This document shows positions 34,730 to 43,533 of a stretch of DNA of 64,000 bases, piece by piece. How positions within the stretch are numbered: the first letter of the stretch is position 1; the number at the start of each line of letters is the position of its first letter. The notes under the pieces were generated by a model. The model made no database searches. It was not told the origin of the DNA and saw only the letters and a program-made list of their open reading frames with translations. The DNA is taken from assembly GCF_900114735.1 (NCBI RefSeq), contig NZ_FOUA01000003.1:62001-126000 (forward strand), written 5' to 3'. This stretch comes from Halopseudomonas bauzanensis (GTDB lineage: Bacteria; Pseudomonadota; Gammaproteobacteria; Pseudomonadales; Pseudomonadaceae). The position numbers were made by a program, and so were the translations under genes.

Positions 34730-35065
34730 GCAACAACTCCTAGCTGGGTGGTAAAAGCGAACACTTTAACCCGTGAGAGCCGGTAGGTCAGCCTTATGTA
34801 AACTAATGTCCCCATCCGCCAGCATTTCAGATGGCGCTGCCAACCCTGGGCGGATGGGTTGTAATGATCTTTTTGTCCTCACCCTTTAGGCTTCCTGTAA
34901 TGAACCTTTTCAGGTAAGCCCCTTATCCCTTGTTCTTCCCTTCCCTTATTGCCTTTTGCGCCTTTTGAGGTCCAGCCATCCGAGCTAACCACCGATCGTT
35001 TGGACGCCTGAAGCTTTGGCTGCTACCTTTTGGATAATAATGCCCGTAAAGCTCTGGAGAAGGAT
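34730..35065. other. Spacer with a 10-bp inverted repeat upstream of hsdM
   Basis: Between hsdM and the small plus-strand gene at 35066 there is no convincing gene. CCCATCCGCC (34811-34820) and GGCGGATGGG (34849-34858) form a perfect 10-bp inverted repeat with a 28-base loop. It could be a regulator site or weak terminator for incoming transcripts. A regulator gene for hsdM is not seen. Confidence 0.45.
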
Positions 35066-35428
35066 ATGGCCTTCAACATTTACGGCGAGCCCATTCCTGA
35101 CCTCGCTGCTACCAGTCCCCCAGCGGAGCTGCCACAGCGCGCCGATGGGCAGCCATGCAATATTTTCGGGGAAATCATTGATGATGCTCAGGCCGTTGCA
35201 GAGAAAAACCGGCTGCTGCCTGCGACACCCAAGCGGATGCTGCTGACCCAAAGCTCTGTCGATTCAGTCTTAGCGGGCCTTGGTGCATTTGCTAGTCTGA
35301 TTGCCGCTTCCGGTGACTCTCTAGACATTGCACTTGAAGACCGGGCTCGCGGTTTCTGCCTCGATTACGTTGATCACGATGGTGAGATTAACGGACCTGG
35401 AGAGCCTGCATACTTCCTGGACGACTGA
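35066..35428 (+). CDS. Hypothetical small acidic protein
   Basis: I do not recognise this 120-residue protein (MAFNIYGEPIPDLA...). It is acidic, has a short hydrophobic stretch (LGAFASLIAASG) and the ending DYVDHDGEINGPGEPAYFLDD, with no signal peptide or membrane helix of normal length. The ATG at 35066 is chosen because GGAGAAGGAT lies immediately upstream. It stands alone on the plus strand between hsdM and the end of the ICE transfer operon, convergent with traG. It might be an ICE accessory gene. Confidence 0.6.
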   Translation: MAFNIYGEPIPDLAATSPPAELPQRADGQPCNIFGEIIDDAQAVAEKNRLLPATPKRMLLTQSSVDSVLAGLGAFASLIAASGDSLDIALEDRARGFCLDYVDHDGEINGPGEPAYFLDD

Positions 35429-35459
35429 CTTCATCTCATCGTGCAATGATTCCAAGCTG

Positions 35460-37025
35460 TTACCGCATTCTTCCCTTGGTCGCTGCGCTGGCTACTGCGC
35501 TTGAAGCTGAATCGCCTGCTGTTTTTGTGCTTTCCGCACCCTTGCCCAACTGTTGGCCGAACTGACTGCCCGCTTTAAACCCAGCCCACGCCATTACTGC
35601 CATCCAGATCATCGGCAACAGCAAGAACATCGCCCATTCAATCATGACCAACAACGATTTGTCGTACAGGTTGACCAGCCCAAATGCCGTTTCCAGCGCA
35701 CCTGTGGTTGAAGCGCCGCCACTGTACAGCATGGTAATCAGGTTATTGCTCAGCCACCTGGCCAGTTCCCACCAGAAGGTCAGAAACCAGATGGCAAACA
35801 GTCCGAAGGTCGCTGTGCCAGCGACAGTCAAGCTGTAGCCGGACATGACCATGATCAAGGGCAAAGGGATAATCACCGCCATAATCAGGACTGCCTGGAC
35901 CATAGGCAACGCCATCTTCAGCATATCCATACCGGCTTTTCCTTTGGCCACGTACACGCCGCCGCCTACGCTTCCTACCATGCCAGAAGCGACACCTGTT
36001 ACTGCATCAATGGCATTCTCCACTCGACCGCCACCGCCGATATCCCGATAGCCTGCCACCGGTCGCAGGTGCCTGCCGTTAGCCGCCCCTTCCCGGGGGC
36101 TGACCATACGCCTGATGACGGCCTCTTCGGCAGAGGCGTGCACCCCTACCGCAGCTTGGATACTCGTCCACAAGCTGGGATTGACCTCATCATATAGGCG
36201 CTGGCGCAAACCATGGACGCTGTCTGACCACCATTCCGAGCAACTGGGGTAGCCGGGCTGTCCCGGGCCGGTATTGCTTCTGGCAGAATCACGCGCCTCG
36301 ACATACGGGAAGCCCTGGATAGGTCGAGGCGCATAGAATGAGTCGTATAAGCCAGGCGTATTCAGCAAGTGCTGAGAGCCCAACCATGCGGTGTCCTTGG
36401 CCAGAGCGCGGTCCATGTTGGGTTGTTCTCTGAACAGTTTGTTACGCGCAGCGCCGTAACATGCCAGCTGAAACTCGCTGACTTCTAGCTGTAGCACCTG
36501 ATCCTCGATCTCCTGCAGATCGACTTCGGTAGCGATCGACTGCCAGTCAGGTGTACAAGGGATTGCCGCGACAGCTGTATTGGTCAGCCCCTTTGACAGG
36601 ATGTGCACAAACGCCCACCAGAGCGGAATGCTTGCGGTTTGTCCGGCCATCGAATTTAGCGTAGCGCTGCCCCATTCACCTTCCCCGACCACCGCGACGG
36701 AGCAGACGTTTCCGCTATCGTCGAGCCGAGGAATGTTGTTGGCTGGGTTGATTGAGACATCGAGCAGGGGCAAGCACGTAAATGCGTAACACAACACCAT
36801 GGCATACAGCCCGGTCTCAATCCGGTTGATTGCCACCTTACCCCGGTTGCCTTCGTCATCACCTTCCCGGCGTGCACGGAACCATTCAGAGACCATCATG
36901 GCAATAAAGGGCACTGCTGCCAGCCCGGTCATCATCAAGGTATTCCACAGGGAGTTGTTGACGATCCAGGCCAACAGCAGCAAGGGCGCTTCCATGTAAT
37001 CGGTGACAACCAGGTTGGCGTTCAT
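35460..37025 (-). CDS. ICE conjugal transfer protein, TraG N-terminal-like
   Basis: This 521-residue inner-membrane protein resembles the N-terminal region of F-type TraG, which acts in mating-pair formation and stabilisation. Hydrophobic segments occur at about residues 10-45, 70-90, 340-400 and 430-480, with a soluble Cys-containing loop between. The ATG at 37025 overlaps the upstream stop (ATGA). It is the last gene of the long transfer operon; the C-terminal tail is Ala/Ser-rich and low complexity. Confidence 0.85.
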   Translation of the reverse strand: MNANLVVTDYMEAPLLLLAWIVNNSLWNTLMMTGLAAVPFIAMMVSEWFRARREGDDEGNRGKVAINRIETGLYAMVLCYAFTCLPLLDVSINPANNIPRLDDSGNVCSVAVVGEGEWGSATLNSMAGQTASIPLWWAFVHILSKGLTNTAVAAIPCTPDWQSIATEVDLQEIEDQVLQLEVSEFQLACYGAARNKLFREQPNMDRALAKDTAWLGSQHLLNTPGLYDSFYAPRPIQGFPYVEARDSARSNTGPGQPGYPSCSEWWSDSVHGLRQRLYDEVNPSLWTSIQAAVGVHASAEEAVIRRMVSPREGAANGRHLRPVAGYRDIGGGGRVENAIDAVTGVASGMVGSVGGGVYVAKGKAGMDMLKMALPMVQAVLIMAVIIPLPLIMVMSGYSLTVAGTATFGLFAIWFLTFWWELARWLSNNLITMLYSGGASTTGALETAFGLVNLYDKSLLVMIEWAMFLLLPMIWMAVMAWAGFKAGSQFGQQLGKGAESTKTAGDSASSAVASAATKGRMR

Positions 37026-37384
37026 GTGTGGCCCCATGCTGCATACAGGTTGTACATCTCAACGACCACGGCGAGCATTACGACGGCGCACTCCAGGCGA
37101 TGTAACCGAGCCAGGCTTTCAGCCCCACCATCCGCATCCTCCTTTAACCATCGCACGACCCGCTTGCGCAGTTGGCCCATCCACGCCAGTACCAGCAGGG
37201 CGTACATCAATAAGCGCCAGGCTAGAAAGGCGGGGGCAGCTGACTTAAGTAGCTGCCCATAACCGTCGATTCCGCCGGCCATCCGCGACCCCAGGTACAC
37301 CATCATCAAGCCAACGGTAAGCATGACCAGAGTTGCAATGGTCGCAACCAGGGTCAGGCGCTTGAAGTTACCTTTGTGACTCAT
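37022..37384 (-). CDS. ICE small membrane protein, unnamed
   Basis: This 120-residue protein has three or four predicted membrane helices (about 10-32, 48-66, and 95-115) and a basic cytoplasmic loop LRKRVVRWLKEDADGG. It is not assigned to a named family by eye, but genes of this size and topology lie between the PFL_4711 and TraG-like genes in related ICEs. It overlaps both neighbours by 1-4 bases, so it belongs to the operon. Confidence 0.75.
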   Translation of the reverse strand: MSHKGNFKRLTLVATIATLVMLTVGLMMVYLGSRMAGGIDGYGQLLKSAAPAFLAWRLLMYALLVLAWMGQLRKRVVRWLKEDADGGAESLARLHRLECAVVMLAVVVEMYNLYAAWGHT

Positions 37385-38823
37385 CAGGGAGTTCCCGGGC
37401 TGGGTTTAGGCCGGCCACGACTATCGAGCAGCGAATCAGGCGAGAATGTTTCTGCTTGGCTGGCACCCTCTGATCTGCCAGCTGCGCGCTCAAGCGCGAT
37501 CATGGCTGTGTTGTTTGCCATCGCAGTACGGATCTCCAGTTCTGTCTTGAGGGCGTCGATATCCCGATCCAGCGAGTCGAACTTTTGGTTCAGCGCCGGC
37601 GCGATGGGTGACTGCACGCTGGCCGAAACCTCGGCTATTGCTGGTTCAGTCATTCCGGCCAGTAACGTGCGCCGGGCCCACATGGCTTTGATCAAGGTAC
37701 GTGACAGTGCCATTTCGCTTGCCAGCCGGTGAGCCAGCAGCTCCGAGTCCGGGTCCGCCCGGATCGCTTCGATGACGCCGCGGGAAACAGCTAAGCCCTC
37801 ACCACCTGATACCTGTCGCAGGTTCTCGGGGTTGATCTCCAGGGACCCGGCAAGCAGCTGGGTCAGAATATCCAGGATGTTTTGCTGTTCTTCCTCCAGA
37901 TCCTTGATCAGACCAGTCCCGGCACGGCCCGCTCCGCGCTCGCAGTTATCACAGGTCTGCAGCCGTGTTTCGCCAATAACCTTGGTAATCCAGATCGCTG
38001 CATCTTCAGGAGTGCCCCATAAAGTACACATGCCACCCCGGCAGACCCCGGTAGCCGTCGCCACGCTACCTGCCTGGCTGCCACCACCAGGCCAAGAGCC
38101 GCTGTTGGTGGGTGCAGCTCCCCAGCCGGTGCCTCCACCGCTGATCGGCTGGGTTTCCAAAGAGCTACGCTCATGCAGCAAGTTATAACCAGCCACCACA
38201 ACATCGGTGACGACATTGATCGGCTCCTGCCCCTGGCCACCGCGCTTGCTGCCTCCCACCCAAGTAACGCCGTCATTACCGGCCGTTTGCTCCACCTGTG
38301 CCTGAGCCTGGACGGGGTCACGAGTGCTCGCTGCCGCATTTGACCAGGCCTCACCCGCAGCGACCTGCTGCAATCTTGAGCCCATCATCCAGTCGCCCAT
38401 CTGGCCGGCCATGCTCTGGCATGACAGCTTGCCGCGGTCAAAGTCCAGCCTGCCCTGCAACACCCCGTTGCTCAGCAGCTCATACAGCTGTGGGTAGGAA
38501 CGCTGGATGATCATGGCCGGCAGCGATGCAACGGCCCCCTGGGCGTTCTGAATCACGTTGCCCATCAGATTCTGGAAAGTATTGGTCACGCCATTGAGTG
38601 AATTTGATACCGAGTATCCGAGATCAAAGTTGCCGCATGATGCGTCCATGTTCCAACGCACCCCCATGTTGACCAAGGCGGGCGACTGAGGGATGCCGGA
38701 GGACGCGGCAATGGAAATCGGGTTGGCACCACCAATGCGGTAGTAGACCTCATCCGCTGCGCTGACAGTCAGGCATGGGGCCAGTAGCGCTATCGCGCAG
38801 AACAGGGTTATTCGGCGCTTCAT
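37384..38823 (-). CDS. ICE protein, PFL_4711 family (TraH-like)
   Basis: This 479-residue secreted protein has a cleavable signal peptide (MKRRITLFCAIALLAPCLTVSAADE). Its mature N-terminus, YYRIGGANPISIAASSG, is typical of the PFL_4711 family, the ICE counterpart of TraH in pilus assembly. The C-terminal part has a coiled-coil-like stretch (LNQKFDSLDRDIDALKTELE). The ATG at 38823 has GGAGG just before it; the longer frame from 39090 lies in the preceding gene. Confidence 0.9.
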   Translation of the reverse strand: MKRRITLFCAIALLAPCLTVSAADEVYYRIGGANPISIAASSGIPQSPALVNMGVRWNMDASCGNFDLGYSVSNSLNGVTNTFQNLMGNVIQNAQGAVASLPAMIIQRSYPQLYELLSNGVLQGRLDFDRGKLSCQSMAGQMGDWMMGSRLQQVAAGEAWSNAAASTRDPVQAQAQVEQTAGNDGVTWVGGSKRGGQGQEPINVVTDVVVAGYNLLHERSSLETQPISGGGTGWGAAPTNSGSWPGGGSQAGSVATATGVCRGGMCTLWGTPEDAAIWITKVIGETRLQTCDNCERGAGRAGTGLIKDLEEEQQNILDILTQLLAGSLEINPENLRQVSGGEGLAVSRGVIEAIRADPDSELLAHRLASEMALSRTLIKAMWARRTLLAGMTEPAIAEVSASVQSPIAPALNQKFDSLDRDIDALKTELEIRTAMANNTAMIALERAAGRSEGASQAETFSPDSLLDSRGRPKPSPGTP

Positions 38824-38824
38824 T

Positions 38825-39778
38825 TCATCCTCCGGTGTGCACGAGCAATACCTGGCCACGCCGCTCACAGCAGCTGTAAGGCCGCCACAACGCCCAAACA
38901 TAATCACCACTGCCATCGGTACGGTCGCCATACGAGGCCAAAGGCCCGCGATCCGGCCAGACAGAGCAACTGTTTTCGAGGCTGGGCGCCAATGCCTGCC
39001 ATGTATGAGTAGACGCATCACCCTCCACGACTGCCGATAACGGCGGCCACCAGCCGTCGCGGGCGGCGGGTGTGAGCGGCTGGTAGACATGCGGCGAATT
39101 ACTACGGGTGACCAGGTCGGCTACGCGCTGTGCTGCCAGCGCCCCGCCGCGATAGTCATCGGATTGAGAAACGAAGCCACTACGCGGATAGATATTTCCC
39201 CAGTTATCCCCCAGCCGTCCCAACTCGCGCATACCGGGGATATAAGCCTGGGGATACAGCCGTTCAACCAACGCATGCCGCCAGCCCACAGTGTCCAGCG
39301 TGGACAAGAAGTGCGGGTTCATGGAGAAGATGCCCGACGCGCAAATCATGCCCGACATGTTGTTCAGCGCCGAGAACATAGAGGTGGCCGGGTGGCCGAT
39401 GGCATCAACATTCTTGAACCGCAAAATATCCCGTGCATTGGCATGCCGGCCGGTCATGTTGCCGCCGCCTTCTGCCCGGCCGCTGACGGGCGGACTCATA
39501 GCAGCAACATCTGTCCAGGGATTCGCTCCGGTGCTGTTGTAGCTGGAGACCACCAGCTCCGGGACATAATGTTTGACCTTTACTGATGTTCTTACGGTGC
39601 AGCCATACGAGCAGAACAGCCAGGCACATATACCAACCGCTTGATAATCCACACAGGCCGGTGAAACCGCTGAAGACACAATCTCCGCCGTGGAGATCTC
39701 ACCAGCCTGCACCGGTGTTGTCGCCAGCACGGTCAGACAGAGTCCGATGAGTCCGTTAAGAAGCGCTCTACTCTGCAT
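38825..39778 (-). CDS. ICE protein, PFL_4710 family (TraU-like)
   Basis: This is a 317-residue periplasmic protein with a signal peptide (MQSRALLNGLIGLCLTVLATTPVQA) and a Cys-rich TraU-like region (CVDYQAVGICAWLFCSYGC and later SCCERRG). TraU-type proteins take part in pilus assembly and DNA transfer. The ATG at 39778 overlaps the previous gene by 11 bases and is preferred over the longer frame from 39874. Confidence 0.9.
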   Translation of the reverse strand: MQSRALLNGLIGLCLTVLATTPVQAGEISTAEIVSSAVSPACVDYQAVGICAWLFCSYGCTVRTSVKVKHYVPELVVSSYNSTGANPWTDVAAMSPPVSGRAEGGGNMTGRHANARDILRFKNVDAIGHPATSMFSALNNMSGMICASGIFSMNPHFLSTLDTVGWRHALVERLYPQAYIPGMRELGRLGDNWGNIYPRSGFVSQSDDYRGGALAAQRVADLVTRSNSPHVYQPLTPAARDGWWPPLSAVVEGDASTHTWQALAPSLENSCSVWPDRGPLASYGDRTDGSGDYVWALWRPYSCCERRGQVLLVHTGG

Positions 39779-40199
39779 GGGACATGGCCTCCTCAATGAG
39801 ATAGACGGCACGCGCCACGTCCGTTTCGCCATATACGACATTGCCGTCGACCACCACCGCCGGGATCTTCTCAACGCCTAACACCCAGGCTCGGGATACG
39901 GCCAGAGCCGCGTGCTCGTAACGCTCCAGCATCTCTGCCCAGCGCTCGCCCTGCATACGCTCCAACGCAACAGAGCCGGCCTGATCCGGGTTGGCAGGCA
40001 GGCCCAGAGATAACACCTCGTCCAGCCCCACCAGGGCATCCAGCTCGACCACCACCGCGTGCGGTGGGACATTGCTCAGCGTCAGGTGTGAGGCGCTGAA
40101 CACTTCGATACCTGCAGAGGCCGGAGCGGACAGGAGCATACTGATACTCAGGGTATTCAGGGCAATGACCGAGGTTTTGATCCAGCGGCGGGTTCTCAT
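39768..40199 (-). CDS. ICE protein, PFL_4709 family (TrbC/thioredoxin-like)
   Basis: This 143-residue periplasmic protein has a signal peptide ending SAPASA. The mature part (IEVFSASHLTLSNVPPHAVVVELD ... IPAVVVDGNVVYGETDVARAVYLI) resembles the DUF1525/TrbC family that pairs with TraU-type proteins, with the end of a thioredoxin-like fold but no CxxC. It overlaps neighbours by 4 and 11 bases. Confidence 0.9.
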   Translation of the reverse strand: MRTRRWIKTSVIALNTLSISMLLSAPASAGIEVFSASHLTLSNVPPHAVVVELDALVGLDEVLSLGLPANPDQAGSVALERMQGERWAEMLERYEHAALAVSRAWVLGVEKIPAVVVDGNVVYGETDVARAVYLIEEAMSHAE

Positions 40200-43081
40200 C
40201 GACCTATTCCCCGCTTTTCATCCAGGCGCCGGGCTATTTCGATGGCGGCATCCAGTTCAGAACAACCGGCTTCCTGCATGATCCGGCGGCGCTCGGCCTT
40301 TTCCTCACCTTCGGTGCCAGCGAGAGCCAGATACAGGCTGGGCGGCACCACCCGAAACAACGATTCAAGACGCCCGCCCAGCACCACTCCTTCGGTATAT
40401 TTGCGGGTGACCTTGGTCGCCGACTGCACCAGCTTGCGCTGATCCTCCGAGAGCTCCTTGAAACGCATGACCTTGGCCACCTCATCCGGCGGCATGGTCA
40501 GCAGCACCCACCACTCAATCATGTTCAGCAGTTTGCTTGCCACTTCCGGGAAGTCTTCCAGGTTCTGTGTAGCCATCCACAGCCAGTGCGATAACTTTCT
40601 GCCCATCTTGCCTACGGATACCAGAAACGGGGCCAGCAGCGGATTGGTGGTCAGCAAGTGGGATTCATCGATCACCTGGACAATGGGACGACCATCGTAC
40701 TGATCGCGCTCAGCCATAGCGGTAATGACGTTGGTGATGGAGATGATGGACAGCGCCAGCTGCGCGGTATATCCGCCGTCAGCGTAATGGGCCAAGTCGA
40801 TAATGGTAACGTCGCACTCAGGCCACGCTTCTCCAGGCCGGTTGAACACCTCCCCATCAAAGCCATCAACGTAGAGCCCCATGGCTTCGCCCATTTCGTA
40901 AGCTCGACTGCGGCCATGCTCAGGTGTATCGGTAAGAAGGGCTATCTCACGAAAAGCGGCCCGGACATCTTCAGTCAGACACTGCCGGCCTTCGCTGACC
41001 GCGCTGCGTGCCGCGCGGAAAATCGCATCTCGGACCGTGCGCTGGTCACTGCGGCGAAACAACGCCTCCTCCTTGGGGTCGCCGCCGGTGATCATCAGCC
41101 TGGCGGTGATCTCCATTTCACCGAGGATATTGCGCTCCTCCTCCGCCTCTTCGTCAATCTCCAGGTCCGCCGGCTCGTCTTCCAATGCGGCACGCGCCTC
41201 AATATCCTTCAGCTGCCTGCGACGCAACTCTTCCGGCTCCAGCAACCGGTGAGCCTCGGCAAAGGGCGGCAGGCGAACACCGCTGCCAGGTGACAAGCGC
41301 ACTTGATTAACCGACAGTCCGAGGCGCTCAAAATACTGGCCTAACAGCCCAAAGCTGTTGCCCTTCTCAATAATGAACAGGCGGGGCCTGCGCACCGCCA
41401 TCAGTTGAGCCAGCATGGTATTTAGCGTCGCTGATTTGCCCGCGCCGGTCGGTCCGAAAATCAACATATGCGCGTTAGCCTGCCGATCATCCAGGTTCAG
41501 CGGATCAAAGCTCAGGGTTTCGCCCCCGCGATTGAAGAAGCTCAGCCCCGGATTGCCGGTGCCCCGGGCTCGACCAAAAACGGGAGCCAGGTTAGCGAGG
41601 TGCTGCACAAACTGAAGCTGGGTGTACCAGCGGTTTTTTCGGTCCAGCTCCGGCTGGAAATTCATTGGCACCCAGCGCAGGTAGCTGTTCAGCGCCGCGA
41701 CTTCATCTTCCAGTTCGGTCGGTTTGAGATTCGCGTTGATGAGCTGGGTACAGAGCTGCAGCAGCCGGGTATCCAGCTCTGCATCGGTACAGCCACGGAC
41801 AAAGAACACTAGGTTTCCCTGATACAGCTTGTGGCTCTCGCTCAGCATATCCCGTGCTTTATCACAGTCATGACGAACACTGGCAGCCAGTACCGAGTCG
41901 CCAATGGCTTTCTGACGCAAGGCATTGATATGGGCTTCCAGCGGCTCCTGCGGTGTGGCGATAATCGTCAGGCAGGCCACCGTGCCCTCCGGCATATGAT
42001 CAAACAGAGCATTGCGCGCGTGAGAGTCACCACGGGGTAACTCACCGGTCAAATGTCCCAGTTTCGGCGGCGTTCTCAATTCCTCAACCGGCACTACACA
42101 GTGCGGCATTCCATCGAAATACCACAGGCCCGCATCCGCATCACCACGGGGGCTGGACGCCAGTAAACCTTCCGCCAGGTCATATGACCAGGAAGGCTGC
42201 TCGGGGTATCTGAAGCAGTCATGGAATGCTCTGGGGTTGTCCGGCGACAGTCGCGGACGCGGATTGAACCAGGGCATCATCCAGCTGTGGAAGTCCGCAC
42301 CGTTGTAGCGTTTCATACGCAAGCCGGCGGCCCCCAGACTGCCTTTGAGCCGATCATAGACATGGTTTGCGGCCGCCTCGGGATTCAGCGAGCGCTTGCG
42401 GTCACCAATGCGCTTTTTGCCTTTTTTGGTGTGCTCCGGCAGCCAGCGATACAGCACCAGCCGAGTTCTTCTCGTATGTCCGCGCCACTCCGCCTGGGTG
42501 ACGATCTCATCGACAAAAAGACCACCTGGCCGGGAAATAGCCGTCAGGTGCCGCTCCATATTTTCCAGCCAGTCCTGCGTGAAAGGACTCTGACGCACCG
42601 CCGGCTTGATGTATGCCTGTATTGCAGCAATATCTGACCGGGGATCGGTATCGTCACTGACATACATCTGCAGCACCCAGGGGTAGTCATCCTCTTCCGG
42701 CAGACTGTCCTGCAAGGCAGCCTCAATCTGATCGCGCAGCTGCTCCAGTGATTCCGGCGAACGGCCTTCCGTAGGGATGGGAACAACCTCAGCGACTATT
42801 CCCACCGACTTGCCATCTTCCAAGAGAAAGCACCCAGACTCCTCCAGATACTCAACCCATGGGAGTCGACTGGCGAAGCTGGGAGCACGCCGGTACATCC
42901 GGCGCAGTGCCTCCATGGTCGTGGGTTTGCCACGTGGCAGTACCAGCCGCTGGTTCGCTTCATCGGTCAGCAGGCCCTCAACCTGGCTCATGTTCACTGA
43001 AGCGTCCGGCTCCGAGCGGGCTTCCTGCCGGTCTGTCCTGGACGAGTAGAGTCTCGCCATGATCCCATTCAGTCCGGTCAT
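40196..43081 (-). CDS. ICE conjugative transfer ATPase, PFL_4706 family (TraC/VirB4-like)
   Basis: This is the large cytoplasmic ATPase that powers pilus biogenesis. The 961-residue protein has a Walker A IFGPTGAGKSATLN (about residue 540), Walker B IVQVIDESHLL (about 800) and the VirB4 end motif TQNLEDFPEVASKLLNMIEWW. An acidic insert (LEDEPADLEIDEEAEEERN) lies near 640-660. An ATG at 42994 or nearby is possible, but the start at 43081 sits at the end of the upstream lipoprotein gene and keeps operon spacing. Confidence 0.93.
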   Translation of the reverse strand: MTGLNGIMARLYSSRTDRQEARSEPDASVNMSQVEGLLTDEANQRLVLPRGKPTTMEALRRMYRRAPSFASRLPWVEYLEESGCFLLEDGKSVGIVAEVVPIPTEGRSPESLEQLRDQIEAALQDSLPEEDDYPWVLQMYVSDDTDPRSDIAAIQAYIKPAVRQSPFTQDWLENMERHLTAISRPGGLFVDEIVTQAEWRGHTRRTRLVLYRWLPEHTKKGKKRIGDRKRSLNPEAAANHVYDRLKGSLGAAGLRMKRYNGADFHSWMMPWFNPRPRLSPDNPRAFHDCFRYPEQPSWSYDLAEGLLASSPRGDADAGLWYFDGMPHCVVPVEELRTPPKLGHLTGELPRGDSHARNALFDHMPEGTVACLTIIATPQEPLEAHINALRQKAIGDSVLAASVRHDCDKARDMLSESHKLYQGNLVFFVRGCTDAELDTRLLQLCTQLINANLKPTELEDEVAALNSYLRWVPMNFQPELDRKNRWYTQLQFVQHLANLAPVFGRARGTGNPGLSFFNRGGETLSFDPLNLDDRQANAHMLIFGPTGAGKSATLNTMLAQLMAVRRPRLFIIEKGNSFGLLGQYFERLGLSVNQVRLSPGSGVRLPPFAEAHRLLEPEELRRRQLKDIEARAALEDEPADLEIDEEAEEERNILGEMEITARLMITGGDPKEEALFRRSDQRTVRDAIFRAARSAVSEGRQCLTEDVRAAFREIALLTDTPEHGRSRAYEMGEAMGLYVDGFDGEVFNRPGEAWPECDVTIIDLAHYADGGYTAQLALSIISITNVITAMAERDQYDGRPIVQVIDESHLLTTNPLLAPFLVSVGKMGRKLSHWLWMATQNLEDFPEVASKLLNMIEWWVLLTMPPDEVAKVMRFKELSEDQRKLVQSATKVTRKYTEGVVLGGRLESLFRVVPPSLYLALAGTEGEEKAERRRIMQEAGCSELDAAIEIARRLDEKRGIGR

Positions 43082-43533
43082 CAGGGCCTCCTTATCGGGC
43101 GGTCGAGTGTATCCATGTCCGGGATGGCCATCTCACCCGGCATGGCGTATTCAGGCATGGTGTACAGTGGAAACACCGTGGAGTAACCCGGTACGGGAAC
43201 CGGTTCCCCTCCGGCCACGTGAGGAAAGACGTACATGACCAGGTCTGGATTGGGCAGTCGTGCAAACTGACTGTAGATTTCATTTGCCGCATTTCGGGTG
43301 TACTGAATACGCTGCTCCACCATAGGCTGATCACCGATGGGGCGACGCAAATCTGACCGGGCATCCAACAGTGCTTGCTGACTCAGATTGTCACCACTAT
43401 CACCGCCAGCGGATTGGCGCCAGATATCCTTCATTGTCTGGCCACCATGCGGCATCAGCTCTTCCTTGGAGGTGGCGCATCCAGTCAGTGTCACCACCAA
43501 CAAGATCACGACAAGGCTATTAGGGAAGTTCAT
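43081..43533 (-). CDS. ICE transfer-region lipoprotein (TIGR03751-type)
   Basis: This 150-residue lipoprotein has signal peptide MNFPNSLVVILLVVTLTGC and lipobox LTGC. It ends with a Pro/Met-rich tail (FPLYTMPEYAMPGEMAIPDMDTL) typical of the family next to the TraC-like ATPase; by position it may be the VirB7/TraV counterpart. The ATG at 43533 lies inside the upstream VirB10-like gene's last codons, so the two are coupled. Confidence 0.87.
   Translation of the reverse strand: MNFPNSLVVILLVVTLTGCATSKEELMPHGGQTMKDIWRQSAGGDSGDNLSQQALLDARSDLRRPIGDQPMVEQRIQYTRNAANEIYSQFARLPNPDLVMYVFPHVAGGEPVPVPGYSTVFPLYTMPEYAMPGEMAIPDMDTLDRPIRRP

Noticed and set aside
34985-35251. 88-codon minus-strand frame opposite the small gene at 35066
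   Set aside because: It is antisense to a better-supported gene with a good ribosome-binding site.
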